64,000 bases of DNA from Cunninghamella blakesleeana (lineage: Eukaryota > Mucoromycota > Mucoromycetes > Mucorales > Cunninghamellaceae): the NCBI GenBank assembly GCA_017871115.1, contig JAFCIZ010000001.1:3081501-3145500 (forward strand). Reading direction: 5' to 3'. The notes under the pieces were generated by a model. It made no database searches, was not told the origin of the DNA, and saw nothing but the letters and a program-made list of their open reading frames with translations. Below, piece after piece: positions 43,718 through 53,379 of this stretch (within the stretch, counting starts at the first letter, position 1; each line of letters begins with the position of its first letter). A program made the position numbers and the translations under genes.

Positions 43718-44490
43718 GTAGATGCAACTTAGTTCATATAAACATAATAAAATAATTAAGTTCGATAATTGAATAAGTTACAAGTAAACAAAGTGATATA
43801 ATTTTTTATTTTATAAAGATTTTAGAATTTTGTACTTAATTTTATATAAAACAAGTAGTGTATTGAGCAATATATATGTAAATATGCATCTAAATCCAAA
43901 GCTATTACAAGTTAACTCCGACTTCAAATGATTCAGGATTGTCATTTTAAAATTAACTTTTTCATTTTAAAAATTAGAATTGATTCCATTTTTAGCACCA
44001 TACTATTTATTATTATTATAATTTTTTTATGTCTTCCAAATATTCTATAATCAAAATTTTAGATTTAGTTTTTCTATTTAAATTTAGCAAAAAAACATAA
44101 AAACGATTAAAATCATAATAGTTTGCTGAGGTTTTTAATAGTAAAATAAATCATAAATCCTTTCTTAATTTTAGGAATTGCTTGTAGTTACGAAATATTA
44201 TCTATTGTTTTGTAGTTTTTATCCATTTTTTTTATTTCAATCCTTTAATTTAGTTAATGAATTTGAAAGAAAAATAGTTTTTTAAGTAATAATTTTAAGT
44301 AATAATTTTAAGTAATAATTTTTATGCATCTTAAATAAAAGTTTGATAATAACATCAATGACAATATATTTTTTTGTGTAATGATTGCTTAGGATTGATT
44401 TAAAAATAATACATCATAAAAAATTCGTTTCATTATTTAAGGATCAAAAAATAAACTTGAATTCTCGTCTTTATCCAAATTATTATCAAA
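43718..44490. other. LTR scrap then single-copy sequence
   Basis: About 150 bp of LTR remnant (GTAGATGCAACTTAGTT, also at 55783) are followed by non-repetitive AT-rich DNA with a small AATTTTAAGTAAT triplication (44284-44320). The last part is the upstream region of the secreted-protein gene. Confidence 0.6.
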
Positions 44491-44835
44491 ATGAAAGGAA
44501 AAATAATTATTTTTCTGGCTATATTTTTATTGAATTCTGTATACTGCATAAAAACACCATTTGATTTAGGAAAACCTGGCCTTGGAGGCGATGTGTCTGA
44601 TGCTATACGTGTAATTGCAGATTGGTTTGGACATTCAGATAATTGGTGTTCTACACATCAATGTGCGAATTCTCCATTTGCTTGTGTCGTTAAATGCGAT
44701 ATGTATAGAAACAGGTGCTGTAATAATGCTGAGGGTTTGCAAAAGTGTATATGTGAAAGAACAAAAGGTTTTCTTAGTAACTGTGAAAAGATAGATTCCT
44801 ATATTCAAAGTCATCCAGGCTGTGGATATAAATAA
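44491..44835 (+). CDS. Small secreted cysteine-rich protein
   Basis: 114 residues, single exon. A signal peptide is evident: MKG-K-IIIFLAIFLLNSVYC, with cleavage near residues 19-21. The mature part of about 94 residues has ten cysteines (WCSTHQC, FACVVKC, RCC, KCIC, NC, GC), enough for five disulphides, and no membrane helix. No known domain was recognised. It lies alone inside the retrotransposon island, flanked by LTR relics. Secreted Cys-rich proteins in repeat-rich regions of filamentous fungi often act outside the cell toward hosts or competitors, but nothing here shows its role. The ATG is the first after an in-frame stop, 20 bp after a pyrimidine-rich tract. Confidence 0.75.
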   Translation: MKGKIIIFLAIFLLNSVYCIKTPFDLGKPGLGGDVSDAIRVIADWFGHSDNWCSTHQCANSPFACVVKCDMYRNRCCNNAEGLQKCICERTKGFLSNCEKIDSYIQSHPGCGYK

Positions 44836-45621
44836 TGCTAACTCTATAAATTTAACTTACTAGGAATGAAAAAGCTAAACTAAAATAAAATTATTTTTTT
44901 ATTTTTTTATTTAAACTAAAATGAACAATTGAATATAAAATAAATAAATAATACATTTTTTTAAAAAATAAAATATCATATATGACTTAGAATAAAAGAA
45001 TAAAAATGAATTTACTGAAAAAAAAAAAAAAAGTAAAATGATTTAGATCAAAGTTGCTCAAAAATATTAATGTAAATAAATATAATAAAATAGAATAGAT
45101 AGATTCAATCATTTAAAACGTAACAAAATAATATAAAATAAAAGTATAAAATTTGTTTTATAAAGTAGACATGTTTAATAATTTTTTTTCAGTTAATAAT
45201 TTACTATAAAAATTAAACACAAGAAGAGAAAAAAAAAGCAAAAATTGATTATAATTTATATTTTAAAAAAATTAAAAAAATTTACAAGTTGGGAGAGAAA
45301 GAAAAACCTTAGTGCCATGACACTGAAGCCATGGCACAAATTTCATCGTACTACGATCAAAAAAAAAAAAAAAAAAAGAATCAGCGGGCATCATTGTTGA
45401 CATAATATTAAAAATCAAGATGATTTAAAGAATCATCAATGTGATTGACCAAAATCTTTGAATAAAAAATTGATTAGATCGGAATTTTAAATAGTTTGTA
45501 CCTTAAGAACGTCACTCTGTAATTATTTATAAAAACCAAAAAAGTATAAATATTTATTATCTTTCTTTTTTTTTTTTTAAAAAAAAAAGTTTATTATATA
45601 TATAAAGAAATTTAATAAATA
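44836..45621. other. LTR relic between the two island genes
   Basis: 45030-45420 resembles the distal half of the C-type LTR: GATTTAGATCAAAGTTG, AAAGTAGAC...GTTTAATAATT, then a short CCATGACAC/CCATGGCAC repeat and ATTGTTGACA. The rest is AT-rich single-copy DNA. No gene is seen. Confidence 0.6.
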
Positions 45622-46308
45622 ATGGAAAACTCATGGTTAAGTTGGAGTAGTGGTAAAGATAGTGCATATTCTTTATATATTATAAACAAGCATTATAAAA
45701 ATTTGGAAATCAAGAAATTATTATGTACTGTGAATGGAGAATATGATAGAGTGTCATTACATGGTGTTAGAACAGAACTTTTATTAGAACAATCTAAACA
45801 GCTTGATATACCATTATATAAATGTATTTTACCAAAAGTATGCACAATGGAAGAATATGATAAAATAATGCATAACTGCGTTAAAGAGCAAGAGGCAGAT
45901 AATAACAAATATATTATATTTGGTGACATTCATTTACAAGATATCAAGAATTATAGAATGGAAAGAATGAAAGTAGCAGAAATTCAATGTATTTTTCCTA
46001 TATTTGATGATAATATCGATAAATATAAATTGCGGAAATTGGGCGAATCTATAATTCAAACTGGTATAAAGGCGGTACTAGTATGTATAGATTTGAATAA
46101 ATTGGATAAAAGTTTTATTGGAAGAGAATATGATTTAAGTTTAATAGATGAATTAGAATCGTTAAATATTGATGTTTGTGGTGAAAATGGCGAATTTCAT
46201 ACATTTGTATATTCACATCCAATGTTTAAAGAAGATATAAAAATCAAAAAAGGGGATATTAAAATCAATGATAACCTTTGTTTCATAGATCTTATTTTAG
46301 ATAAATAA
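45622..46308 (+). CDS. Dph6-like ATP-pyrophosphatase (ATP_bind_4 family), bacterial-type
   Basis: 228 residues, no intron. It opens with the PP-loop SWSSGKDSAYSLY (usual SGGKDS), which binds ATP. Then come SLHGVRTELLLEQSKQLDIP, YIIFGDIHLQDIKNYRMERM, GIKAVLVCIDLNKLDKSFIG and the C-terminal signature CGENGEFHTFVY. This is the compact form of the adenine-nucleotide alpha-hydrolase/diphthine-ammonia ligase family that is common in bacteria and archaea. Eukaryotic Dph6 is longer and has extra RidA-like domains. Known family reaction: ATP-driven amidation of diphthine on EF2 in eukaryotes; in bacteria the substrate is unclear. Inference: acquired by horizontal transfer, in view of its compact form, lack of introns in an intron-rich region, and its place in the transposon island. 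Confidence 0.85.
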   Translation: MENSWLSWSSGKDSAYSLYIINKHYKNLEIKKLLCTVNGEYDRVSLHGVRTELLLEQSKQLDIPLYKCILPKVCTMEEYDKIMHNCVKEQEADNNKYIIFGDIHLQDIKNYRMERMKVAEIQCIFPIFDDNIDKYKLRKLGESIIQTGIKAVLVCIDLNKLDKSFIGREYDLSLIDELESLNIDVCGENGEFHTFVYSHPMFKEDIKIKKGDIKINDNLCFIDLILDK

Positions 46309-46595
46309 AAGATGCTAAATTATTAAAATTCTGAAATAAATTTGTTCAAGTAAAAATAATAAGAAATAAAAAATAAGAAATAAAAAATAAGAAATAAAAA
46401 ATAAAAAATAAAAAATAAAAAATAAAAAATAAAATGAAATGAAATAAATGAAATGAAATATAATGAAATAAAAAGTGAAACAAGTATAAAAAAGAAATAC
46501 GTTTATTATTATATTACAGTCTAACAAAGAATAATAAAGTCAAATATCTATATATACTTCTGGGCGATTTCAGTTACAAGAAGCAGAAATGCGAA
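46309..46595. other. Low-complexity tract then conserved tRNA-Asp 5' flank
   Basis: 46350-46470 is a run of AAATAAAAAATAAG-type repeats. 46510-46595 matches the 5' flank of tRNA-Asp copy 1 but without element A, giving the empty target site GTTACAAGAAG. Confidence 0.75.
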
Positions 46596-46667
46596 TCTCA
46601 GATAGTATAGTGGTAAGTATCCCCGCCTGTCACGCGGGAGACCGGGGTTCAATTCCCCGTCTGAGAG
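46596..46667 (+). tRNA. tRNA-Asp (GTC), copy 2
   Basis: Same 72-nt sequence and cloverleaf as copy 1 at 31674, with the same T-run terminator and about 50 bp of identical 3' flank. The 5' flank is similar over about 75 bp. Here no element stands upstream. Confidence 0.97.
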
Positions 46668-46723
46668 TTTCTTTTTTATTTTTAATAAACTTTTCTACCG
46701 GTGCCCATAAGATAATCAATATT

Positions 46724-46854
46724 GTGTTGTGGATTTATGTTAGTTTGTTTAAAAAAGTAGAGTTTCCTTTTATATTTTTGGAAAGTAGATAGTTTTATAG
46801 ATTTGTTATATGAGTTTTTGTTTTAAGATTTATTTTTTTTTGAAATGAGGAATG
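46724..46854. repeat. Truncated LTR interrupted by element C
   Basis: Begins TTGTGTTGTGGATTTATG like the LTR start after tRNA copy 1, switches to a C-type LTR start (GAGTTTTTGTTTTAAGATT) and stops at GAGGAATG, where element C inserts. It resumes after element C at 55308 (AATGAGTATTATAAG). Confidence 0.75.
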
Positions 46855-47579
46855 TGTTGTGTGGGTTTTTGTTTAAGATTTATTTTTTTTGAAATGAGGA
46901 ATGAGTATTATAAGTAATATTTGATATGTATAATATAATTCCAGTGAGCACCAGTTCCTGTTTTATAAGTAGAACGACTTAATATAAAGGAATAAAAAAA
47001 TAAAATAAAATAAAGTAAAAATAAAGAAATAAAAAAATAAAAATTTTAAAAGGTGTAATATAATTGTAGGATTAAAGAGAGATTTCAGTAACCGCAATAT
47101 AAAATAAATATAATAAGAAAATTTAAAAAAAGTAATTTAAATTTGAGTGGTTGAATAATATTTAAGTAAATAAATATAAAAATGTAAAATAAAATAATAT
47201 GGTTTGTTATAAAAAAATAGATAAATTCAGTAACTTGAATGAGTTATAAGTAAAATAAGTTAAAATTATAAAATATGATTTATAAAGTGGACAAGTTCAA
47301 TAATTATTTAATAGATAATAATTTATTATAAAAATTTGACAATTTAAGAGAAAGAAAGAGAAAAGAAATGATTCTATTTATACTAAAAAAAAAAATAAAA
47401 ATTTATGAGAGTGAGGAGAGATAAAATAAAGTTTGGAGTCATGACGCTGGAGTCATGACGCTGGAGTCATAGCACCGGTGTCATGGCACTGGAGTTATGG
47501 TTCTGGAGTCATGGCACCAGTAACACAAAATCAGGCCCAAAAAAGGAAAGAAAAATATTAAAGAGCATTATTGCTAACA
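46855..47579 (-). repeat. 3' LTR of element C
   Basis: 725 bp, TGTTGTGTGGG...TTGCTAACA. Contains the PBS-like CCAGTGAGCACCAG, the GTTC...GAAC hairpin and a 14-bp minisatellite (47435-47518). The ORF4 stop lies 22 bp inside. Confidence 0.93.
47435..47518. repeat. 14-bp minisatellite in the LTR of element C, six units
   Basis: Six 14-bp units, GGAGTCATGACGCT and variants (GGTGTCATGGCACT, GGAGTTATGGTTCT). The same six units are in the other LTR (about 55162-55245). Unrelated in sequence to the repeats at the same place in the other LTRs. Confidence 0.88.
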
Positions 47580-48016
47580 CCCTCGACGTCAACAAAAGAT
47601 GGACCTCCAGCTTTATCGAATTCTTCTTCAGTCCAGTGATCATGACGATTTACCCTTCTACAGAAAATCTTGTTAAACTTCTTATTTCCAATACCAGAAA
47701 GCAATCCTCCAAGTAGTTTTGATCTTTCTATCTTATATAAGATGAGTTCTTCTTGTGTCTTTGGAATTTGTAACTTAGTATGAATGAGTGAAATAATACT
47801 TGGACAGAGTTGGTTAGCGAAGGTAGTTTGCATCTTTATTTTCAACTTTTTTATTTTTTCATGATCATTTACATACATAGGATATGTAAATTTAATAAAT
47901 GCCCTGTAGGTTTCTTCTTGTGATAGAGTGTCAAAGTCAGCCAATACTTGTAGTGTTTCGTCATAAAGTGAATCTTCATCCAGAGGGACTCGTTCGGTAT
48001 TGTATGGCATATCCAT
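47558..48016 (-). CDS. ORF4 of element C, unknown protein after integrase
   Basis: 152 residues, ATG at 48016 (MDMPYNTERVPLDEDSLYDE). Acidic N-terminus, then a helical basic part: IISLIHTKLQIPKTQEELIL, IERSKLLGGLLSGIGNKKFN and RRVNRHDHWTEEEFDKAGGP. The order of features (IH near the middle, a basic SG helix, basic-Asn-x2-Asp-x-Trp-Thr-x-Glu, DxA, then DV at the LTR edge) matches ORF4 of element B. It also reads across the polypurine tract and ends inside the LTR (GVSNNAL). No known domain; not membrane-bound by sequence. Conservation of position and pattern in two diverged elements argues for a real gene. Confidence 0.72.
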   Translation of the reverse strand: MDMPYNTERVPLDEDSLYDETLQVLADFDTLSQEETYRAFIKFTYPMYVNDHEKIKKLKIKMQTTFANQLCPSIISLIHTKLQIPKTQEELILYKIERSKLLGGLLSGIGNKKFNKIFCRRVNRHDHWTEEEFDKAGGPSFVDVEGVSNNAL

Positions 48017-48335
48017 TTTAAAAATATATTTTTGTATTATTAAAAGATTTTCAAAAGAAAATGTGAATATGTAAAAAAAGTTTTTTTTTTTTTTTTTTTT
48101 TTTTTTTATATTTTTTTCTTTTTTCGTAGTTTGAAAAAATATACTTCTTTTTTTTTTTTTTTGTAATCATCTTTTTGGTTTTCCCTTTTTTTTTTTTTTT
48201 TATGTTTATCTTTTACGTATGTTATTTTAATGTAGTTATTATATAAATTCTTTTTCGGGTAAATACGTGGATTAATGTTTTAAATTTCATTATTAATTAT
48301 ATTTATATATTTCATTATTATCTTTTTTTTTTTGT
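48017..48335 (-). other. Integrase to ORF4 gap of element C
   Basis: 319 nt without ORF, made of long A-runs on the element strand (T-runs near 48080-48110 and 48150-48200 on +). The equivalent gap in element B (33248-33415) is also A-rich. It may act as an unstructured leader for ORF4. Confidence 0.7.
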
Positions 48336-49655
48336 TTATATGTCCAATCCATAGGTTTTATTTACATGATTATTCCAATATACATCTGGTAATTGCAATA
48401 TTTTTAGTCTGTTTCCGTGTATTCTTCTTAATTTTGTTCTTGTTGTATCCAAGGATTTTATTATATACGTACCCTTTCCAAGTGATTGGTGTATTGTATA
48501 TTTTCCTTGCCACATATCGGAAATCTTACCAGACCAAGAATTTGATTTTATACCAGTATATAAAGTTACTATATCCCCAATTCTAAATGCTGGTTTCCAT
48601 TCTCTATTATTGTTTAAAACCTTTTTATCAATAGCCCGTTTTTGGTTTTCTTGAGATTTTTCTATCATTTTTGCAGCTGTCGATCTTATCTGATTGAGTG
48701 ATATAATTTCCTTATTTGTACGTAATTTTAATTGTGTATCAAAATTATAAGAATTAAAATCTATAGGTTTGTCATGTTGATCGAACGGGGTTTTAACATT
48801 ATATCCGTAAGTTAAAAAGAATGGTGATTGTTGAGTAGATGCCTGTCTGATTGAACGATAAGCAAATAGAACTGATGGTAGATATTGGTCCCATATTGAT
48901 TTTTCCGTGGAAGTTACCTTTTTTATAATGGTCCCAAGTGTAGAATTAAATTTTTCAATTAATCCATTGGCTTGAGAATTTCCAACTGAGATTGTGTTGT
49001 GATGGATATTATATTGATAGCAAACTTTCTTTATAAGGTCACTGATAAATGGTTTACCATTGTCGGTTATAATTAAATGAGGAGTACCATGCCGACATAT
49101 TATTTCTTCATAAATAAACAAAGCAACTTCGGATGTAGTTTGATAACGTAGCGCACGCGCTTCTACCCATTTTGTTAAATAATCTATTCCTGCAATAATA
49201 TATCTATAACCGCCTTTAGATGTAGGAACATGTTTAACATCTAATCCCCATTGTTCAAAAGGTTTTGACTTGACAGGTATCGGATATAAGAATTCATTTA
49301 ATTTTCTTGAACCAGTTGATTGACATCTTGGACATTTTTTTATATATATTTGTATATCTTTGGCCATACCATCCCAATAGTATCTTATAGATAGTTTATA
49401 TAAAGTATTGTGGTAGCCTATATGACCACCTAAAGGATGCTGATGATACATATAAAGTGCTTCTATGGCTTCTTGTTTATTTAATACTTGTCTTAAGGTT
49501 TGATGATAAATATTAAATTTATATAATTTATTATTGCGTAGGATAAAGTTGTGTGAATTACGTTGTAAGTATCTTTTCATTTTCGCTGTTGTGTTTTCAG
49601 GTATTTTTAATGTAGTAAGATATTCTCTTAATTTATCTATAGTTTGTTGGTCCAT
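48336..49655 (-). CDS. Integrase ORF of element C
   Basis: 439 residues from an ATG directly preceded by a run of about 14 A. The zinc-binding HHCC domain is intact (HPLGGHIGYH ... KKCPRCQSTG), as is the DDE core (WGLDVKH, IITDNGKPF, NSQANGLIEKFNSTL). The C-terminal barrel (DMWQGKYTIHQSLGKGTYII, LRRIHGNRLK) has no chromodomain. Strongly similar to the element B integrase along its whole length, starting at the first Met. Confidence 0.94.
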   Translation of the reverse strand: MDQQTIDKLREYLTTLKIPENTTAKMKRYLQRNSHNFILRNNKLYKFNIYHQTLRQVLNKQEAIEALYMYHQHPLGGHIGYHNTLYKLSIRYYWDGMAKDIQIYIKKCPRCQSTGSRKLNEFLYPIPVKSKPFEQWGLDVKHVPTSKGGYRYIIAGIDYLTKWVEARALRYQTTSEVALFIYEEIICRHGTPHLIITDNGKPFISDLIKKVCYQYNIHHNTISVGNSQANGLIEKFNSTLGTIIKKVTSTEKSIWDQYLPSVLFAYRSIRQASTQQSPFFLTYGYNVKTPFDQHDKPIDFNSYNFDTQLKLRTNKEIISLNQIRSTAAKMIEKSQENQKRAIDKKVLNNNREWKPAFRIGDIVTLYTGIKSNSWSGKISDMWQGKYTIHQSLGKGTYIIKSLDTTRTKLRRIHGNRLKILQLPDVYWNNHVNKTYGLDI

Positions 49656-50220
49656 TTTTTTTTTTTTTTTTAAGTATAATTATATATATTTGTTGTTTTT
49701 TATTATTGTTGTTAGATTTGTTGTTTAGGCTTTGTTGTAAGTTATTTTAATAATATAATTTAGTAAGTGTTGTCTATGTTGTAATAATTATGTATTTTGT
49801 TAGTTTGGATATAGCTTTTAATGTCTTCAATCACCTTTGGACAAATAATAATGATATATATATTTTTTTTTGTGTGTGTGTGTTTTTTTTTTTTTTTGAT
49901 GTTGTTGAAATAATTGTTTGTTAAATAACTGTTATAAAAGATTTGTTGTAATATAAATAATTGTTGTATAAAGTAAAAATAATTGTTGTATAAAGTAAAA
50001 ATAATTGTTGTAAATAAATAAAATGTCTGTTGTAAATAAATAATATAACTATTGTAAAATATAACTTTTTGTTGTATGTGTTGTTGAAATAATAATAATT
50101 GTTGTAGAATGTTGTCTTTTGTAAAATAATTGTAATATAATAAATTGTTATGTTAATATTTGTCTAGCTTTTATCGTCTTCAATTTCCCTTGGACGTATA
50201 TTAAAAATATAATTTATAAT

Positions 50221-50273
<53 letters not shown>

Positions 50274-50292
50274 ATTATTATTATTATTATTT
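49656..50292 (-). other. RNase H to integrase spacer of element C
   Basis: 637 nt without ORF. It contains a run of about 50 T on + (50225-50270), several imperfect AATAATTGTTGTA repeats (49970-50110), and two copies of the motif AGCTTTTxxTGTCTTCAAT ... CTTTGGAC at 49813-49842 and 50166-50195. One copy is also in the element B spacer. Confidence 0.8.
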
Positions 50293-53200
50293 TTAATACC
50301 CAAGTCTTGAAAGAAAATCTGCAGACTGTTGTTTTTTTCCACTACGATACTGTATTTCAAAATCATAATCAGCCAAGTAAGTAATCCATCTTGCCACCAT
50401 ACCAGTAGGTTTAGGTGCTTTTATTAGCCATCGTAAAGGAGAATGATCAGAAAGGACTGTAAACTTTTTTCCTAGAAGATATGGTCTAAAAGTTTGTAAA
50501 CTCCATATGAGAGCCAGACATTCTAATTTAGTTGCACTATAATTTTGTTCACTTTGCTTTAAACCTCGGCTTGCATATACTACTGGATGTTCTTGATTGT
50601 CATCATCCAATTGTGAGAGTACACAGCCTAATCCTTCCATAGATGCATCACATACAATTATAAATGGTTTATTAAAATCAGCCCTTTTAAGAATTGGTGC
50701 TTCTGTTAATTTTTGTTTTAAAAGTTCAAACGATTTTGTTGTTGTTTCAGTCCAAGGTGATTTATTTTTTGTTTTTGTAACATCGTGTAAAGGTCTTGCT
50801 ATTGCTGCAAAATTTTGTATGAATCGCCTGTAATAAGAAGCTAGTCCAATAAATCCTCTGATTTGTTTAACTGTTATCGGTTGAGGAAAATCTTTTACTT
50901 TTTCTATTTTTGCTGGATCTGTCTTTATTCCATCTTGTGTTATTATATATCCCAGGAATTTTAATTCATTTTTAAAGAAGACACATTTTTCTATATTAAA
51001 AAGTAGTCCACCTTTACGAGCACATTTGAATAATTCTTCTAAATCTATTAAATGTTGTTCTATACTTTTTGAGTGTACATTCAAATCATCTATATAGGCT
51101 ACTAGACATCTATTAATCATTGATCTAAAACATATATCTATTAACCGTTGGAATGTTGCAGGACTATTAACTAAACCCATTGGTAGCATTTCATATTGAT
51201 AAGTGCCAAATTTTGTGACGAATCCAGTTAGTTCTTTACTATTATTTTTTAGAGGTACTTGGTGAAATCCTGACCTAAGATCCAAAGCTGAAAATATACT
51301 TGAAGTACCAAGTTCATCAATAAGATCATCAATTCTAGGTAATGGATAAGCATCTACTTTAGTCTGTGCATTTAATTTTCTATAGTCTACTACCATTCTG
51401 TAATCGCCATTTTTCTTCTTAACTAATATAATAGGAGCAGTATAAGGTGTATTAGCAGGCTTAATTATTCCCAATTCACATAGTCGATCCAATTCCTTTT
51501 TTAAATATTCTTGTTCCATTGGACTCATACGATAAGGTCGATGTCTAATGGGTACTGTGTTATCTTGTAAAATTATATCATGTTCAATCATAGTAGTACA
51601 TCCCATCCTATCATTGTTCCAGTCAAAAACATCTTGATAATGATTTATTAGTTTCCAAAATTTAATTTTATAATCTTCAGGTATATTTCCAAGTTGTAGT
51701 TTTTCTTTAAGAGATTCATCCAGTGTTTCATCATCATCCATATTATCAATATTGAATAATTCTTCTGTTAGTCCATTCATGTCAAGTGATTCAACTATAT
51801 CATAACCTTTCAGATCATCAGCTTCTAATGCACAATCATTATTCATTAAATTATAATATTCACTAATTATATGATGAGGTGGTAAATCAATATCATTATC
51901 AGATCTATTAATTAAATTTAATGTAAATTCGTTTGGATTAGCAATAGCATTTTGATCATCTTGAGTAAGAAGTATAGGTTCAGATGTATGCATAGAAGGA
52001 TTTACATAGAATTGACAATTTGTATGAGGAGGTATGGTCATCCCTTGAATACCAGTAGATATAATTAAACTATTTTCATTTTGATTACGATCAATATTAA
52101 TTCTAACGTCATCTTCCATATAATAATTTTCTTCATCAGAGTATTCATCATGTTCCCAATCATCATCAGTTTCAGTGTCTGTTGTTGTTTCAAGATCACT
52201 ATTTGTTGTATCAAAATTATTATCTATTTCGTTAGTATCCTTTGTTGTATTATCTTGTGTTGAGTTTGCAGATTGATAATTAATATTAATTGATTTAATT
52301 GTAACTAAAGGTTTATCTGTTTCTTTTAAAAATGTAATCGGTAATTCAGCTGATTTATGTTTATACAAAACTTTAAGAGTACTTGTTCTAAAATTTAGAA
52401 GAGCTTGAGCATGACTTAACCAATTGTTGCCTAAAACCAAGTGAGCAGGACATTTAGGTAATACTTCCATATTAACAGGTATTATAATGTCAGGTGTTAC
52501 TTGTATTTGTACATCATGTATTGTTCCAAGAGTTGCTTGTTTTGTACCATTTCCTAAAATAAAGATATTAGTAGAAGGAGCATCAATTTGTAAACCTAAT
52601 AATTTCATCATTGATTTTGACATGCAAGATTTCGAGGCACCGCTATCAATCAATCCTCTTATTCTTTTATCATTAATAATTAAACTTGTATAAGCTGCTG
52701 TTGTAGTAAGTTCTGTGTTAGTTAATGTATTTAATGGTATGTCTGTTGCAGTTGTATCAGTTTGATCTTTTATTTTTGTTGCTTTTCTTTTAGGTCTACA
52801 TGCAGTTAATAATTGACGTCGTAAAGTATGTGATGATTTAATTAAATCTCCAACATCAATATTAGCTTTTTGTTTAAAAACATCATCTACTATGTTATAG
52901 TTTATTTGCACTGGAGATGGTGGTTGTCGTTTTCGTTTTGTTTTATTTTCTGGTTCAATAATATTATCTATAATATAATCATTAATCATATCTTGTTGGG
53001 ATAATTGTTGTTCAGTAATATCTTCAATTAATTTAGATGTATTATTTATATTTAATTTTTGTTTTCCTTTGCTGATTGTTTTTGGAGTCTTAGAAGACGA
53101 AGGTATAACTGCAGGTGGTTTGTCTAATCTAGCTGCATAAAGATCTTCATCATCATAATGTGTATATTCATTTTCATCCCATAATTCATGTTGATCAAAT

Positions 53201-53379
53201 ATTGCATTCATATTTTGTTGATTATTTTTTGTATTATTATCTTTTATATTGTTTTTATTATTTTTATAAAAGTTATTGTTATTATTTTGATTATTATTGC
53301 TAATATTATTATTATTGTTGTTAATGGATTTGTTATCAGGGACTTCCAATTGACCATTAGATGCAATTGCCCTGTCTAG
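50293..53379 (-). CDS. Protease-RT-RNase H of element C (reached by -1 frameshift)
   Basis: About 1029 codons in the -1 frame after the slippery site; junction KKLDRAIASNGQLE. Protease GLIDSGASKSCMSK with intact DSGA, then LGNNWL. Acidic linker. RT: YRMVVDYRKLN, FSALDLRSGFHQVPL, catalytic VAYIDDLNVHSK. RNase H: FIIVCDASMEGLGC, TKLECLALIWSL, VLSDHSPLRWL, ending SADFLSRLGY. All catalytic residues expected for an active enzyme are present. There is no normal ATG at the start of the frame. Confidence 0.94.
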   Translation of the reverse strand, partial: LDRAIASNGQLEVPDNKSINNNNNNISNNNQNNNNNFYKNNKNNIKDNNTKNNQQNMNAIFDQHELWDENEYTHYDDEDLYAARLDKPPAVIPSSSKTPKTISKGKQKLNINNTSKLIEDITEQQLSQQDMINDYIIDNIIEPENKTKRKRQPPSPVQINYNIVDDVFKQKANIDVGDLIKSSHTLRRQLLTACRPKRKATKIKDQTDTTATDIPLNTLTNTELTTTAAYTSLIINDKRIRGLIDSGASKSCMSKSMMKLLGLQIDAPSTNIFILGNGTKQATLGTIHDVQIQVTPDIIIPVNMEVLPKCPAHLVLGNNWLSHAQALLNFRTSTLKVLYKHKSAELPITFLKETDKPLVTIKSININYQSANSTQDNTTKDTNEIDNNFDTTNSDLETTTDTETDDDWEHDEYSDEENYYMEDDVRINIDRNQNENSLIISTGIQGMTIPPHTNCQFYVNPSMHTSEPILLTQDDQNAIANPNEFTLNLINRSDNDIDLPPHHIISEYYNLMNNDCALEADDLKGYDIVESLDMNGLTEELFNIDNMDDDETLDESLKEKLQLGNIPEDYKIKFWKLINHYQDVFDWNNDRMGCTTMIEHDIILQDNTVPIRHRPYRMSPMEQEYLKKELDRLCELGIIKPANTPYTAPIILVKKKNGDYRMVVDYRKLNAQTKVDAYPLPRIDDLIDELGTSSIFSALDLRSGFHQVPLKNNSKELTGFVTKFGTYQYEMLPMGLVNSPATFQRLIDICFRSMINRCLVAYIDDLNVHSKSIEQHLIDLEELFKCARKGGLLFNIEKCVFFKNELKFLGYIITQDGIKTDPAKIEKVKDFPQPITVKQIRGFIGLASYYRRFIQNFAAIARPLHDVTKTKNKSPWTETTTKSFELLKQKLTEAPILKRADFNKPFIIVCDASMEGLGCVLSQLDDDNQEHPVVYASRGLKQSEQNYSATKLECLALIWSLQTFRPYLLGKKFTVLSDHSPLRWLIKAPKPTGMVARWITYLADYDFEIQYRSGKKQQSADFLSRLGY

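Noticed and set aside
44281..44320. Short tandem AATTTTAAGTAAT as a regulatory array
   Set aside because: Three imperfect units of AT-only sequence in AT-rich DNA; expected by slippage.
52081..52693. Short + strand ORFs inside element C
   Set aside because: Antisense shadows of the protease and linker region.
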